A stretch of 64,000 bases of DNA from Cyanoderma ruficeps (Eukaryota; Chordata; Aves; Passeriformes; Timaliidae), in contig VZDJ01000116.1 of assembly GCA_008694505.1 (NCBI GenBank), positions 16,020,781-16,084,780 of the forward strand, written 5' to 3'. Of this stretch, positions 25,513-39,936 are shown in pieces; the first letter of the stretch is position 1; each line of letters begins with the position of its first letter. The position numbers and the translations under genes are program-made. Below the pieces are notes generated by a model that searched no databases, had not been told where the DNA came from, and was given only the letters and a program-made list of their open reading frames with translations.

Positions 25513-28500
25513 TAATTATAAATTAAATCTAAAAATATATAAATCTAAATGTAATTATAAAAATGGATACTTTCTCAATATGAGAAACAGCTAATCAGCC
25601 TAACTCAGCACAGGGTAATAGGTGGTACCCATCAGTTAAGACACTATTGCAAACATTTAATGGATACTCTCACCTAAGTTACATTTTTATGCAATATAAT
25701 ATACAGTCAAAAATACAATATTTTGGGCACATAGTCACAGGAGCTATAAATGCATGATGTATAACAAGGATTTAAATTTCTTTTTTTCCCCCCTCCTACA
25801 CCAAGAACCTCTTTAAACTCATCTGCTCATAAAAATCTCACAAAAACAAAACCTTTTTGTATCTCAGACAGACCCATTGGTAGGATAGGAAATTCTTTGA
25901 ATTAACATCTTGGTGTTGATGGTTGTACATATCAAACTTGTACATGGCTTGGGAAAATGTAACCCTTACCTAATACAACACATGAGGGAACAAAAGGAAC
26001 CAGAGACCCCAGCACATCAACTCTGCCTCCATGATCTCCCTTGAACTTACTTTTCTCTTTGTTCCTAAAGCCACCGTTCATTATTTTTGTACAGAGACTC
26101 GTTCCTCTATTTTAAAAATCAGTAATTTGAAGTATTTATACAACGGGCCTGTAACAATTATCACTGTGACACAGAAAAAGAAGCAAATAGGCTCATCACA
26201 GTAATTGAAGGGCAGCAAATGAACTTTGTTTAATTGAGATGTTTTATTGGAAGGAGTAGGCTTCAGTGCCTCAGTCATGCAGCAGCAGCAGTGTCTAGGG
26301 AATAAACTGCTAGAGGCCAATTAATTAAACAGCTATGAAGGGACAACATGACCTTTTATTTTCCAAGTATTTATAATTATTTTTTAAAGACTGAATAATA
26401 ATCTATTTATATACAAATATATAGAAAATATGATCAATTGTACATACTTCATCATAACAGAAGAGCAGCAGAAATTATCTAAATGTTATGTTGCTTTCTT
26501 TCATAGCCATTTATGGGCTTTCAGCTGAGAGTAAGAGACTGTCATCATCAAGTGAATTCAATTTCACATTGATAAAATTGATCCTATTAAAATAAACCTA
26601 CTGGCACAAAAGGCAACATTCATTGTTTCTTTCCAGCCAGCCATGAAAGAAAGGGAGCTCATCCTATTCCTACTTTAGTCAATAATCTCTTTAGATGGCA
26701 TCCTCTGTGCTTGTAACTGACGCTGCCCTCTGCAGAGCCTTCCACTTTTACTCAGCCAGAGACCAAAAGAAAGCCAGCACTTTTTGTTTTATCACACAGA
26801 GCTGTGATTGCCTTTTCTGTGCCCCTTCCACTCAGACCTCACCACCATGAGCACAAAACAGATATATACTTATACACCTCTGAGTTTTGTGTAAATAGTG
26901 AAAGTAGTACAATTGTTCTGCTCAAACATACCAGTAACATCAAAACAGATTCAGAATTTAGGCCAGCTAGGACAGACTAAAGGTTAAATACTGATTGACA
27001 AGATGCTATTAAATTGAAATGTTTTCATTGACAACATCTCATCTCTATCAGCTGAGCAATCTGAAGTCACGCACCTATAAACAGTAATTCTGCTGTGTCC
27101 AAAACCGTAGCAAGCTACAGATTGGAACCATATCAGGACCAGAAAGTGATTTACACAGCTGGCCCCTGTAGTGGCTTCTGCCTAGGGAGGCACAATTTAA
27201 GGCTTGGATGTCTTTTCTGCAATGATACGCAACAGTGCAGTACATCTAAGTGCTGCACATCATTTTCAAGAATCAAAAACAAAAGTCTAAAACAAAAGTC
27301 TACACTACCAAATGGAACAACACAGTATCCACATCATCTTAATTTTTCTTAATTTGAAAGAGCCAATCAGACTATTCTACAATTGCAAAGAGAAAATTTA
27401 CCTAGCAAGCTTGACACATATCCACTGACTAGTTGGTGGGTGTTTTCACAGTAACACTACTAACAGGTACCAAAAATATTCAAAGTATTGTGGTTCCAGG
27501 CACTTTTGGAGGCTCCCATAAACATTACACCCTGCAGACCTCTGAAATTTTTACAGATGTTCTCACTTCTTTTTATTTAATCAGGCCATGCCTATTACTT
27601 AGCAGAAAAGATAATTTGAGAGAAAGCATTTTCATGCCTTAATCACATTAACTGGGTTCCAAATTAATTGTTACCTTTAGGCATTACTTTTACTCACAGG
27701 CAACGTAGTTTGGCTTCTCTCTCTTCCTTTTTCAACATGATACAATCACGTGTATAAAAATATTAGTTTATTAGTAAAATTAATAAATAATAATTAGCAA
27801 TTTATAAAGCACTTATGCTAAATAATTTAAATAAATACATTTACATCAGTACAAAGTTAAATGCAAAACCTAATAGGCAATAGAGTGGATATACGGCACA
27901 TCTAATGCAATATCTGCTGTTGTCACAGATATATTTCCTAACTCCATGATGTTTCTCAGCTTGTTTGTGGACTTAAAAAATTTCTATATTAGTGTACATT
28001 TACACAGAAGAATGATTTTTATATGCCATTTTCTAATGAGAAACTAGCATTTTACATGGTAGAATATTAGTATTTCACTGCTAATCTCAATAGCCACCAC
28101 GCAGTGTTGAGACATCCAGGATTGTACTATAATTATTACTAATGAAAATAAAACACTGGTAAAGGTTTCTCCATTAACTCCCATTCAGATGTGGCTGAAC
28201 ATGACTTAGACAAGCCACGACACCCGCGGCATTCAGTGCAAAAAACAACACTGCCCTTGACCTTTTATATCTCTGCTGTATTTACAGGAGGAGAAAATTA
28301 AAAATATAATTAATTTTTTACCTTAGAAAAACCAAAGGCAAATTTTAAATATAAAATACATAGTACAGATGAAAATCATGGTGGTAGGGAAACTATTCTT
28401 TAGTCAAGTTTTTATAAAGGAAAAAGCAGAAAGCGTGCTGCACGAACCGCTGGACTGTGCAGTTCCTCGTATTATCTGAAAACCAACGTGCTGAAGGCTA

Positions 28501-31500
28501 TTAAAGCCAAGATACAGAAAAGAAACAGTCTCAACTGAAAGGCTGCATCCATATAGGGAAACTAGCAGCAGCCCTTCAGTTTGTCTGAAAATGCGCAGGC
28601 ATAAAACTATTATCTAAAGTGAAAGGAGTTGAATTCAAATTTCCCAAAAGAGGAGTGGAAATGGAAGCGAAGGAAGAGTTTTCTAAGTAGAAAATAGTTT
28701 AAGAGGAGAAGGTAAATAAGCATTACCCAGTCTAGCTAGCATCAGGTTATCAACTTTAAATGAGTTAAATCAGTGAGATACAATAAGTCTGAACCACAGT
28801 GAAAAGATGAAAATTCAAAAGCCTGAAATATTCTGTATTACCACAGAGCATAATGAATTCATATCTGTCACTACCAGGAAATGGGATACAAAGTTGTATA
28901 AAGGTCAGGAAGCAAAAATCAGGCTAATAGCACTTTTGTAATACTTTCCATATTACATACTATCAAGAATTATTTCCCACACAGTTTTTTTTCTTTACTT
29001 TAACAATCCATGTATACACAATTTCCTGACACAATGGAAAACCTGGCATCTACAACACCTCAATAAGAATAAAGCTAGTGAATGGCAAAAAAACCCAAAA
29101 TGTTTCAATCTCTTACAGTTTAGCTCCAAAATAAATTTATAGCTCAGGGAATACAAATAGTTGTTGAAAATTTCATAAAGATGACAGAAGAAAAAACCAG
29201 AAGAAACACATCAATTATTTTAGGCTGATCATGTCCTTGTCTAGAATATCACTTTGTCACAAATGCCCCTAGTGCACCTCGGGGAGGTGACACTGCAGGA
29301 CAAGTGAGCCCCAGGGTGTTTGGCTTGCACAGAGTTCAGTCAGTCTGTGTGCACAGACCTGGCCCACTGGAACTGCTGCACAGACACAGACCAAAAACAA
29401 AGCACATGCCCAATCTAGTCCATGGATCCAGATTTTTCCCTACCAGAAAAAAATTACAGAGCCAGGCAATGTTGCACTAATACTGCATCTTTTCCAAAGT
29501 GCTCATTGAGGCTTTTGTCACTTCTAAAGTTTTCCATACAGCTGCCCAACCCCCAGTTATGGCATCTGTGGCAATGGTACTTGACATAAAAATGGATAAA
29601 GCTACACTAAATACAATACAACTATACCATATATCAATTTACATGAAACAAAATACTGGCTGACTCTTACATATTGGGGAGAAAAAAGCCACAAATCACA
29701 TATTTATTTTTTATGTTGACATTGCTTTAACTTGTAAAAGAAGTAATGACCATAAAACAGACCATATAATCTGACCATTGCATTGTCTTCCTCTATTCTC
29801 AGAGTTTCAAAATACTAATTTTATATGAATGCAATTACTTCTTTTTAAAGCAATCTTGTTAACTGTTCTCAAGAGCATGTTTCAACACAAGCTTTTAAGG
29901 GACTACTTAAATATGCATCTCCACTGCTTTACTACTGTGCATGCACACCACAGAGAAAACAACCCTGTACCTTAACCAGTAGCCTACTTGCTTTTTTTCC
30001 ATTTGGGTCAACTGAGAGAAAAAATATACTGAAACCATAATGAGTATTCAAGACTAACTATGACATCACCTTTATCAGCTGAAACACTTCAAGAAATACA
30101 GGATACTTCTGTATTTTTTATACTTACAATCCTAAACTATGTATCAGCTCATGGGCTATAAAATATGCAAAGCTTTAAGAAGGTTTTGGAAAACACAAGA
30201 AATTCCCTTCCATATGAAAAACAGATTATGTGAAATATTTAAAAAGTAAACTGCGGCTTGGTCTCACTGGATGATTTTCTGGACAAACATTCACTAGAAC
30301 AGAAAGACTTGCTATCAAGCAAAATCATCTCTAACAAAGGATGAGTTTGAATAGGCTGCCACATCCCATCCCCTCTCCTGTAAATATCCATCTGACCTCC
30401 ATGGCTCATCAAATCCAGTTCAGTCTCTAATCCAGGGCAAAGGGGACAGCAGAGCCTACGTGATAGGAAATTTCGGTTGATAAGTGAGATAATGGTAGTT
30501 CATACAAAGAAATCCAATTCCATCAAGTTGGATTGGACTGTCCTTGTAACATCCTTCCCAGGACACTGGTTTTCAGAGGAGCATATGTGTAGTATTGTAC
30601 TCAACCCCGTGGACATTTACTTGGTTGTCACTCACCTAAAAAATCACTGTCTCACATTTCTGAGTGCTCCCAGGTCAAGCCCAGATAGGACCAGCACACA
30701 TTTTGAACCCCAGCCTTGTGCCACACAAAACTGCTCCTGAATTCACAGCTGTCAAAGCCATACATACGTACACTGCTCTGATCAAACCACTGGGTACTGC
30801 ACAAAGAATCTGCAACTCAGATTCTCTATTCACAGATAAACAGAAGTTGTCCATATTTAAAGGAAGAAGCATTTTCAGGAACCAACAAATTCTACAGGAG
30901 TCCCAGAGAAGGAAAAAGGAGTTCAATTGACAAAAGACTCATAAGAATACTGAAAACGGCAAAGGCTGAAAGACAGGAACAACTATTTTTTCTCATTTAC
31001 TTAAACATCCATAATATGCATTTGAAGTAGGATTTTCTGGAAATCCAGGAAGCAGAATACATCTTTTATGTTAAAATAAGAATTTCCATTATAGGTAAGA
31101 CCCCATCCCAGTGAACAGGGTGATTGTTACTGTTTCCTTAGAAAAGTGGGGAATCTACCTAAAGCAATACTCGGTGCCTTTTTCTTCTACATAGGCTTTT
31201 GAAAAACACAAATCCTTTTCCCTGAAACTACTTTGTTTTTTTCAAGATACAATTTTTTCAAGGGTAGACTGTACAAGTACACTGACACAGAAGAATTATT
31301 TCTTTAGGGGGTAAGAGGTGGGAGGTTCCCCCTCCAGTTGCAAGGTAACATGACAGATTTCATAAATTGAGGAAACTAGCATAAAATTCAATCTGTTTTC
31401 CCATAAAAATACTATTAATGATATATTACCTTACATAACCAGGACTATCTCAATAAACTTTCCAATTATATGTGGGAAGTATTCTTTGAGATTGACATCA

Positions 31501-31645
31501 TTAATACCAATGGAAATAAATGTGAATACCAAAATGTTCTTTAGTGCATCAACAGAGGAACATTCCCCAAGGGAATTAATAATAGGAATAATAGGAATAC
31601 CTATATTTAGAAGCAATGCAAAATAAAATAATTAGAATAAAGCTG

Positions 31646-31688
31646 GCATTACATATGTAATGCTTATTATATAATGTAATGCTTATTA
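31646..31688. repeat. 18-bp perfect palindrome overlapping a 15-bp direct repeat
   Basis: GCATTACATATGTAATGC (31646-31663) is a perfect palindrome. ATGTAATGCTTATTA occurs at 31655-31669 and again at 31674-31688, with a 19-bp period. Confidence 0.9.
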
Positions 31689-32691
31689 ATACTTAATGCC
31701 AGAAGTTTAGTTTTCTTTAAAGTTCAAGCAGAAGAAAAGTAAAGAACAAATTTTTGATTGCTAACATGGCAACTATACATCTGATTTGGAATACATGATG
31801 CGGGGAGAGTTGGCTGCAACAAAAAAAGAATCAGCAAAAGAACAGATTATATACATTGCTCCAGTAAATAATGCTTTCCTGTGGTTTGAGCATGGCTGGA
31901 GTAGAAAAATCTTTCAGCAACTTTAACTAAAACTGAATCTGCATTACATTCATCACCCCATTGACAACTACAGGGAAACAAGCACACACTTGCTCAAGTC
32001 TGAGGTTCTGCCAAGAGACTTTCCCTTCTTTCCCTCTCTTAATTTAGGACAGAATCTTTTCCATTACTTCCAAATTAAATTTGACCAGTAAAACAACGTA
32101 ACAAAAGATTGTGCAGTGCAAAACCTATCAAGTGGTAATTTCGCTATTACATCAAGTAATACCAGCAGATTTTCCTCATTTTCAAGCTGCAAACCTTTGA
32201 CTTTTTCTCCCCTGGGACTTCAATTAGAAGGTGGATGCAGTGAGGGATAAAAGACAGTGGCTGGGAGCACAAAGGTGGTACACACTGCCACACCCCCTCT
32301 TCCCATATGCTTCTCCACTTACATTCTTTTGTGGGTCTGTAAATATAGCTGGCTAGGACTAATTTAAAATTCCTCACTTGAACAATGCATTCCTGCCTGC
32401 GTTGTACACAGCTGCTTCCGTCATTCAGAATATTTTGCAGGAGGTTGATTTTGCTTGTAAGTGAACATCTCTCCTAATGTCCGCTATAAATTTACCCAGG
32501 AGTGCCAATAAAAGGAGTTTCATTGCATTATGATTGGTGAATTTCCTTGTGAGAAAATGCTCAACAGAAAAAAGAATAAATTAGCCCAACGATAACATTT
32601 TAAGTGTATGTATTTCTGGGAATTGTATTTGCAAGTTTAATAATGAACAGCACACTTTGTCAATGGAAATCTTGCTTGTCGGGAAACCGGG

Positions 32692-32727
32692 GAAAGGGAA
32701 ATGGTAGGCGAAAGGGAAATGGTGGGC
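32692..32727. repeat. 18-bp tandem duplication
   Basis: Two adjacent copies of gaaagggaaatggtaggc, differing at one base (a/g at the sixteenth position). It is a recent local duplication by its near identity. Confidence 0.9.
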
Positions 32728-35653
32728 TGGTGCATTTTATCTATAAAACCATATCCTCGTAGACATTGTTAGACAATATTAACATATTGTGTTTTATATA
32801 TTACATTCTGTATCATTATACAAGGCATGCTATTAATAATTTTATATTATTTTACTAGATGTGTACCTGAAAGCTGTAGCCACGCAGTTTTAGCGCTCAT
32901 ATAATCAAAACTTACACAATTAACTTTTAAAGACGTGTTTGATGGCAATGTTCTGAACAGTTAAACAGCTGCTTGAATGGGAAAACATGTAACTTCCTGT
33001 TACAGTGGTTCACAAATTCCTGATTTTGTTGCCTTGAATTCAGAGCAGCACCACAACACTTAAAAAGAAAACAATCCAAAGCTAATTAGTTCTTAAGACA
33101 GGGTCTTTTTAAAAATTTTCACCTTATAAAAATGCACTGTAATAGAGCATATATAGAGATGAGAAACTCTCTTGGTCAGTTAACTGTACAAACGCCTTTC
33201 TGTAAAGGCAATGCAAAAGTGTTCAATATTATGCCAGTTAATACCAACATAGCTGCATCACTCACAAGTAACAAAAAAACCCAAATTGGATATAAAGCCA
33301 CCCACTAAGGTGAAAATATTTAGAATTACAACTTTAGCATGCTATAATGAAGGATTTCACAAGCTTTATATTCTTATTGCAGGCAGCTCCATACATTAAA
33401 CATTTGATGATGTGAGAAAAACAGGACACTGTCTGAGCAAAAACCTTCTGTCTAGCATAGCAACAAAAATAAATATTTCCCTCAAAAACCCTTAAAACTG
33501 TAAGTGAAGCTACTTTTATTACTTATACAGGAGAGACTTTATCTTCTGGGTGGCCAAGTATGCACTAGCAAAAAAATGAAGTTTTGTGAAAAAAAGAAAC
33601 TTTCTCAGACCTTTGTGGAGGACTACGCGGAATATTAAGTCTTTCCTGAATTCTGAGTTATATTTCAACACATTGTAAAACATTGCATACAAACCAGCAC
33701 AACACACAGTTGAGAGAGTTTGTGACACGCCAAACTCTGGCATTTCAAAATAGTTAAAAGGCAACCTACTGACATATGACAAATTTCCACAGACAGCAGC
33801 AGCTGCATGGCCTGGTGGTTTTTTCCACGATTAGCCTCAGTTACAACTCGATGACTGAATTAAGTTATCTGCCGGCACTTCCAGCTGGCACAATACATTA
33901 TTTTGTGGTGTCATGCTGCTTATCTATGGCCGGTGTTGTGACATGCTGAGGTCCATATTTATCCTCTCTTAAATCCTGGAACTTCGTGCAAAGTACTGAT
34001 TTCTTTAAGTCATAGTCAATCCAGGCCTTATCAATTCTAGTTTTACATAAATTTCATCAAAATAAACTTACAAGCAAATTAAATTCTCTCCCCTTTCCAT
34101 ACTGTGACACTGTACATGACAAGACTTGGGGGAAAGGTGGTCCAAAGATGCAGCTGATGGCACCTTGGGGGCAAATGAAGTTTCATGTCTATTTCCTGGC
34201 TTTCAGATTGCAGCAAGAACTGCAATAATCCCTGTAAGATCAGCAGAAACTCAGGGTAGCCTCCTGAGAGCAATTTTTGGATGCCACCTAATCATAAATC
34301 CGCAAAGACATACAATCCTGTCCCACATCCAGCCTCCCCGTGTCCTGGATTCTAAGTGTTACTCAATGACGCATTTGCAGGATACCAAAGAGAATATAAT
34401 ATGATCAGAGGCAAGCATATATAAAAAATAACAAAGGTTGTTACTTTGCCAATGCCCACCCTTTAAAGCCAAGGTGCCCAAATTACCTCCCACAGGCACA
34501 AGCAAACTTCCCCTGGTGTCCTGGCCGCTGAGGTGGGTCCCTGCAGATGGGGTCAGGCTGCAGAGCTCCTCATCCCGCGGTCACAGGAACAAAACTGGCC
34601 TGCTTTCCCCATTATCATTCAATAGATACCTGCTGTACCAGAAATGGGAGACGTGTAAACCCAGCATGTTCATAAGCTGTATTTATTTCTCCTTGTATTG
34701 CATTTCCTCCTAAAACACCTAAGTTTGAAACTGCATACAGCTGGCCTCAAATTTCAGAATCTGATTTTTAAAATAGCGATAGAGGAGCAATTCCATTGTC
34801 AAAGCTCATTTTGAGACACTGGGAATAATTCACAGTGGTACACTGAAAACTTATTTGTGAAACAACCACTTCTTGTTCTCTCTGGTGTTAAAAGAAAGCT
34901 TAAGTGTTTTTTCTTTTTACATTCCATTGTATTATATCTCCATCTTCGCAAATGCTACTGGTTTTATTACTCTGAAGCCTTATTTAGGACAAAAAAACCC
35001 ACTAACTAAAACATGTTTCTTGTTCCATTTCGAAAAATTAATGCCTCTATTCAGTTTCTTTTTCTTAAAAGCAGAAACATATTTTAAGGTGAATAACTTC
35101 TCAAAATGTAGGCAAGGAAGCAAGGAAAACCTTCCTGAGAAACCAAATTAATAGAAACGATTGGAGTTTATACAGTCCTGTTGTTGTTGACTGCTGTCAT
35201 CCCAAACTTCTGAAAGCGAGGATAAACCCTTCATCAATATTTAACTAAACTCACAACTAAGCCATATTTAGCAGGTTTTGAGATTCTCCTGCAAGATAAG
35301 CATTTTACTCATACACCATTTTTAATGGCATTGACCGTTATTATTTCCAATAGTGCATCAAAATCAGGTGGCTGTTAGATGGGGTCTCACATGGAGTCAA
35401 CAGGGAGGATCCTGGTCTGCCATGCCATGGAGGGTGAGACCCAACCAGCTCCTCCTGCCTGCTCTGACACTGGCCTCGCTTCCCCCCTGCCCTAATTACA
35501 GCAGCAACTCTAATAGAACACAGTAACATTACTGACCATGGCCACCACAGCACAGCACAGCACGTGAGCACTTCCAAAAGGTTTCCCTCTTTGCAGTTCT
35601 AACAATTCTTTTCCCCTGCTCATATTAAAAACTCCTGAAAACAATCAAGAAAT

Positions 35654-35665
35654 AAAAAAAAAAAA
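35654..35665. repeat. A12 homopolymer
   Basis: A short A run, with no preceding polyadenylation signal or retrocopy evident. Confidence 0.8.
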
Positions 35666-38600
35666 AGTCATCCTCTTTTTTGAGATCAAAATGATTTTGC
35701 AATGGAGTTTTGGTTTTGTTATGTGGGTTTTGGGGGAGGAAGGAGGTGACGGTCTTTCAATTAATGTGAATATGAGTCTTTCCGGAGCAAGCAAAATGTG
35801 TAAGGAATGCAGAACGGAGCCCTTGAGGTATTTGGGGGATGGTGAGGGAACAAAACCAAAAGTGACTGAGGTGCCTCAGTTAAAACCATCTACTTTGTAC
35901 GCACATGAACATTTCCTCATCAAAGATTCATAAGAACTTTATAGTCTTAATGCACATGTGGCCAGTGTTACAGTTTAATAGCCAGAACTCTTATAAAGGA
36001 AACAACAACAACCAAAAAAAACCCAAAAAAAGGAAAGAAAATACTTTAGTTTTTTCAACTGGCCTTCTTTTCAAGGGAGATAGAAACCTCCTTTTTAAAC
36101 ACCAAAGCAGAGTTGCTGAAAAAGCTTGCCATTCTAAGAAAGGTCTGAACAAATGAAAAATCAATATTTCTGCTGTAATTCATATCCACAACCACTGCCC
36201 TTTTCCTAATTCTGAATTTATGCATTTTCTTGCCCCAAAAAGGGATGAAATCATGTCCCTTTTTTACAATAAGCAAGGTGTTGATGAGGAGCACCTTGAA
36301 TGGCTCCTCAGCTGCAAAGTATAACACAGAAAAAAACTGAAAAAAGGATTAGGGAAGGGAAAGAGGAGCCCACTCTGTATTAAGTTGAAGGCTTGAACAT
36401 GGAAGACTCAGCTCTGGACATCTGTAGGTCAGCCCAGGATCTCACAACTTCAGCAGGATCTACTCACTGTTTAAGAATGAGTTGATTTTTTCCTTATATC
36501 AGCTTTTCTGGTGCAGGTTATACTCAGATCTGCTAGAGGCTGTTGTATTTCAAAGGTGGAGACATCTCTTTAAGAGCAGGCATAATGGGGATGTCTCAGA
36601 AACTGGGTGATGTTGGCATCTCCCATTCTATTACTTAATTTTCGCTAGAAAGGCGAATGGCTTTTTGCTGCTCTGTTCCTTTTCATTTCCTTCCGAGGTC
36701 AGAAAGACCCATTTGACTTTCCAGGGGTTCCTGTATTTCTCCTTTTGCCTGGCAAAAATCACAGATTTTATACAGAAGACAGGCAGCCATCAGTAAACCC
36801 TCAGCAAACTACCCACCCAAGCTGGTATCACATTGAGGGAGGACAGAGCTACACGTATTAGTATGTAATCCATACCTCTGCCATAGTTGTGCAAAAGAAC
36901 CGTTTTGCAACAAAGCAGCAAATTGCGTAAGCATTGCCCTGCAGAGGAATTACAGTTGTTAGCTTGATTTTTTGCCCCCAAGACACTCCTAAATAATTTT
37001 ATCCAATACAACACTGACCATTCGCTCTTTGCCAGTTTCCCCTGACAGTGCCTTGCAATGTGTATCTGCAGCATGTTATTTTTAAGCAATGTTCATTATT
37101 CCTTCTTCCTCCTCATTGTGAGGAGCACGTGACTCCCTCTGCAGTATCCAGCAGCCATTCCAGAGATCAGGAACGCAAAACATACACCTAAACACAGGCG
37201 TCCACCAGTGTCCTCAGCAAGGCCTAGCCAGCCCTGCTCAAGTAACACCCCATGCCTGATGGTTTGAGCAAGCACAGAACAATGAATTTTCCTCCTTTTT
37301 CAGCACGTCTTTGGTACTCTCCACCCTCCCAATGCGAGTGTCACCATCCCAGCCCTTGGTCACAGGTATTCTGTATTTGCATCTTCACAACTCATGTCCC
37401 CTGTGGTACCAACAGAAATTTTCCAACACTGCTTTGTCCACCTGGATTTTTATTTAATCTCATAGCCCATTTCTCCTTCTCCTATATTTATCTCCTTTTT
37501 TACCATTTCAAATAATCTTTTTTAGAAGCAGGGACCTTAGTCAGAGAGCTGTAAGTGTCAATATTACCACCTACAAAGACCACCTTCATCTCCTGTTTGG
37601 CTGAGCGCGCATGGTTCCCTCACATTGGTTACTGTGCTGCTTGGCTCAGTGCTCTGACACTTCAGTGCAGCTGAGAAGCTCAAAAGGTATTGCTCTGCAA
37701 ACCTGATAAAATAGGCAGACTTCCTATACATTCATTTCTAACACTGTCAAGCTGATTATAATAAATCCAAAGCTAGTATCCCATTATAAGTAAAATATTT
37801 AGTGTTTTCTGTTTGATTTTTATTCCTCAGAATTGTTAGTCAAGAAAGTTCTCTGTATCCTCAGATAATTATCTTGCTATTGGCCTCAGGAAGACAGGAT
37901 TTTTTTTAGCAAATGACGACATCTGTGCCATGTCAGGTTTAGTTAGAGATTAATAATGGGTACTATTAATCTGCCTATAAATTTTCAAGCTCACAGTATC
38001 TTACAGCTTCATTGAGAGTGACCATACACAATAAATATCAGTCTCAAAAGCATGCAACTTAGCAGCAACAAGGAAGATAAACTCTGACTCAGTATAACCT
38101 TACTATGCTTCATATTCTATTATTAAGTATTCCACAGGATTATAGGAAATTTATTGACATGCTCATGCCCACACCTAACGTGCAAAGACCATCTAGTTGA
38201 CAACTATACCGAAGCATTCTGGAAACAGTAAGAGCAATGCCCATTATGACATCTGGATTTCTGAGAAAAAGAAGGGAGGATATTTGATATTTGTCAATAT
38301 CAGGTATTTGATATATCACCCAAAGGAAAGTGTCTAGATTCCCAATGGTGGCATTGTATAGCCTACAGCCATGGTAACCCTTAAAACGTTATTTCTTAAC
38401 AGTCTTTTAACAAGTAAAATCAATATGAAAAGGCAGATAATTCTCTAGTCCAGTTACCAGTTTTTCTCTCCATTTATGCATAGTCGTTTTCAATTCATTC
38501 TGCTAAAATCACCTAATCTGAGTCGCCTGTAGTAAAATAATATTTTAGCAATTAATGCTTGTACTGCTAAGCTCTAACAGGTCATTCAGGACTGAAACAG

Positions 38601-39921
38601 AAACTTTTGTCATTCCACAAGACCAAAATCTGACATACAGTATTATTTTATTTTTCTGCTTTTTACATTTTCTCCTAATTTTTATAAATTTTAAGAATAA
38701 TTATTTCTGGCCTGATTGGCTAGATTCAAAGTTTTTTTGCTTTTGCAAAATTACCCTTTTCTTAAGTGACACTAAGATATTAGAATTTCAGGTGAAACTT
38801 TATTATTGTTTTATATTTAGTTCATTGTACAGCTTTTAGATATTCGCTTTTAGGCATACTAAGCCACTGATACTATAACTCCATCATCATGAACACAGAC
38901 CTGGTAATCAGAATTCTCATACTCGGTCATCAATGAATGCAGTAAAAATTCTTCCATCCATAATTTCATTTACTTGGACCATGTTAATTATGGTCCTAAG
39001 CCCTGTAAATATCTCTGAACTCCTTTCTGTCACTTTCTTTAGGCACACGAATCCAGCAAGACGCTGCAATAAAGACTTTTACTGGGAATTTTCACATTTT
39101 ATATATGATCCACACACAAATAATGTACCAAGTGCACTTCGTTAGATCACTGGTCGCCCTTTTTAATATAACCTTTGCACAAATGTGATGTATATTGTTT
39201 GAAATTTTGCATCTCAGCCAAATGGAAACAGATTACTGACTGTGCAAGACCCTATCTGAAACACAAGGACAAATTTCTGCCCGATTTCAAGTCTGAATAT
39301 TTCAAATCTTAACGTAAGTGTTGAGGGAGGAGAGGGGAATGGATGCAAATCCCAATTTTGCATGATTTCTTTAAATCTTGGCCAAAGCACATTTGTCCTC
39401 AGAAAGAACCCATCTGCTTTTTAACAAACCTCCGTAAGAAGTTAACCCCTGGCTTAACCTAAAATGAACCACGCAATAACCAAAAGATCTGATGAAACTA
39501 TTCACACCAGAGATTAAAAACACAGAATTAGAACAAATCTGTACTAAGCTCTAAGAAGAGACTTCTGCTTACAGCAGGAGAAAAAAACCCTCAAAATTAA
39601 ACTTTCAACCTTTTAAGTGTTTCATTGGAGAAATAAGTCCACATTTCAGAAGATTTTAAAGAAAAATTTTGTACAAATAATCTATATAATGCCACATTTG
39701 CCTGAAATGGCAACACTATTTTAATGACAATATCTAATCCATTCTAGGAAAATACAATATACAATTCTATCTAACAGCCATAAAAATAGGACATAAAACA
39801 TATATAGAAAGAGTTCTATGGTGCAGTAAACGAGATCTTTTTTTCTCCAAAAAAATTTAGATCCTGTACTCATCTTTCAACCAAGAAAACCAAGAATGGG
39901 TACTCAAATACATGAGCATTC

Positions 39922-39936
39922 AAAAAAAAAAAAAAA
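39922..39936. repeat. A15 homopolymer
   Basis: An uninterrupted run of 15 A. No identifiable retroelement body lies upstream on the plus strand. It only contributes a lysine run to a short spurious frame. Confidence 0.85.

Noticed and set aside
34079..34713. Short open frames on both strands in a G+C-richer patch
   Set aside because: Lengths are below 100 codons, frames overlap on both strands, and nothing resembles a known protein.
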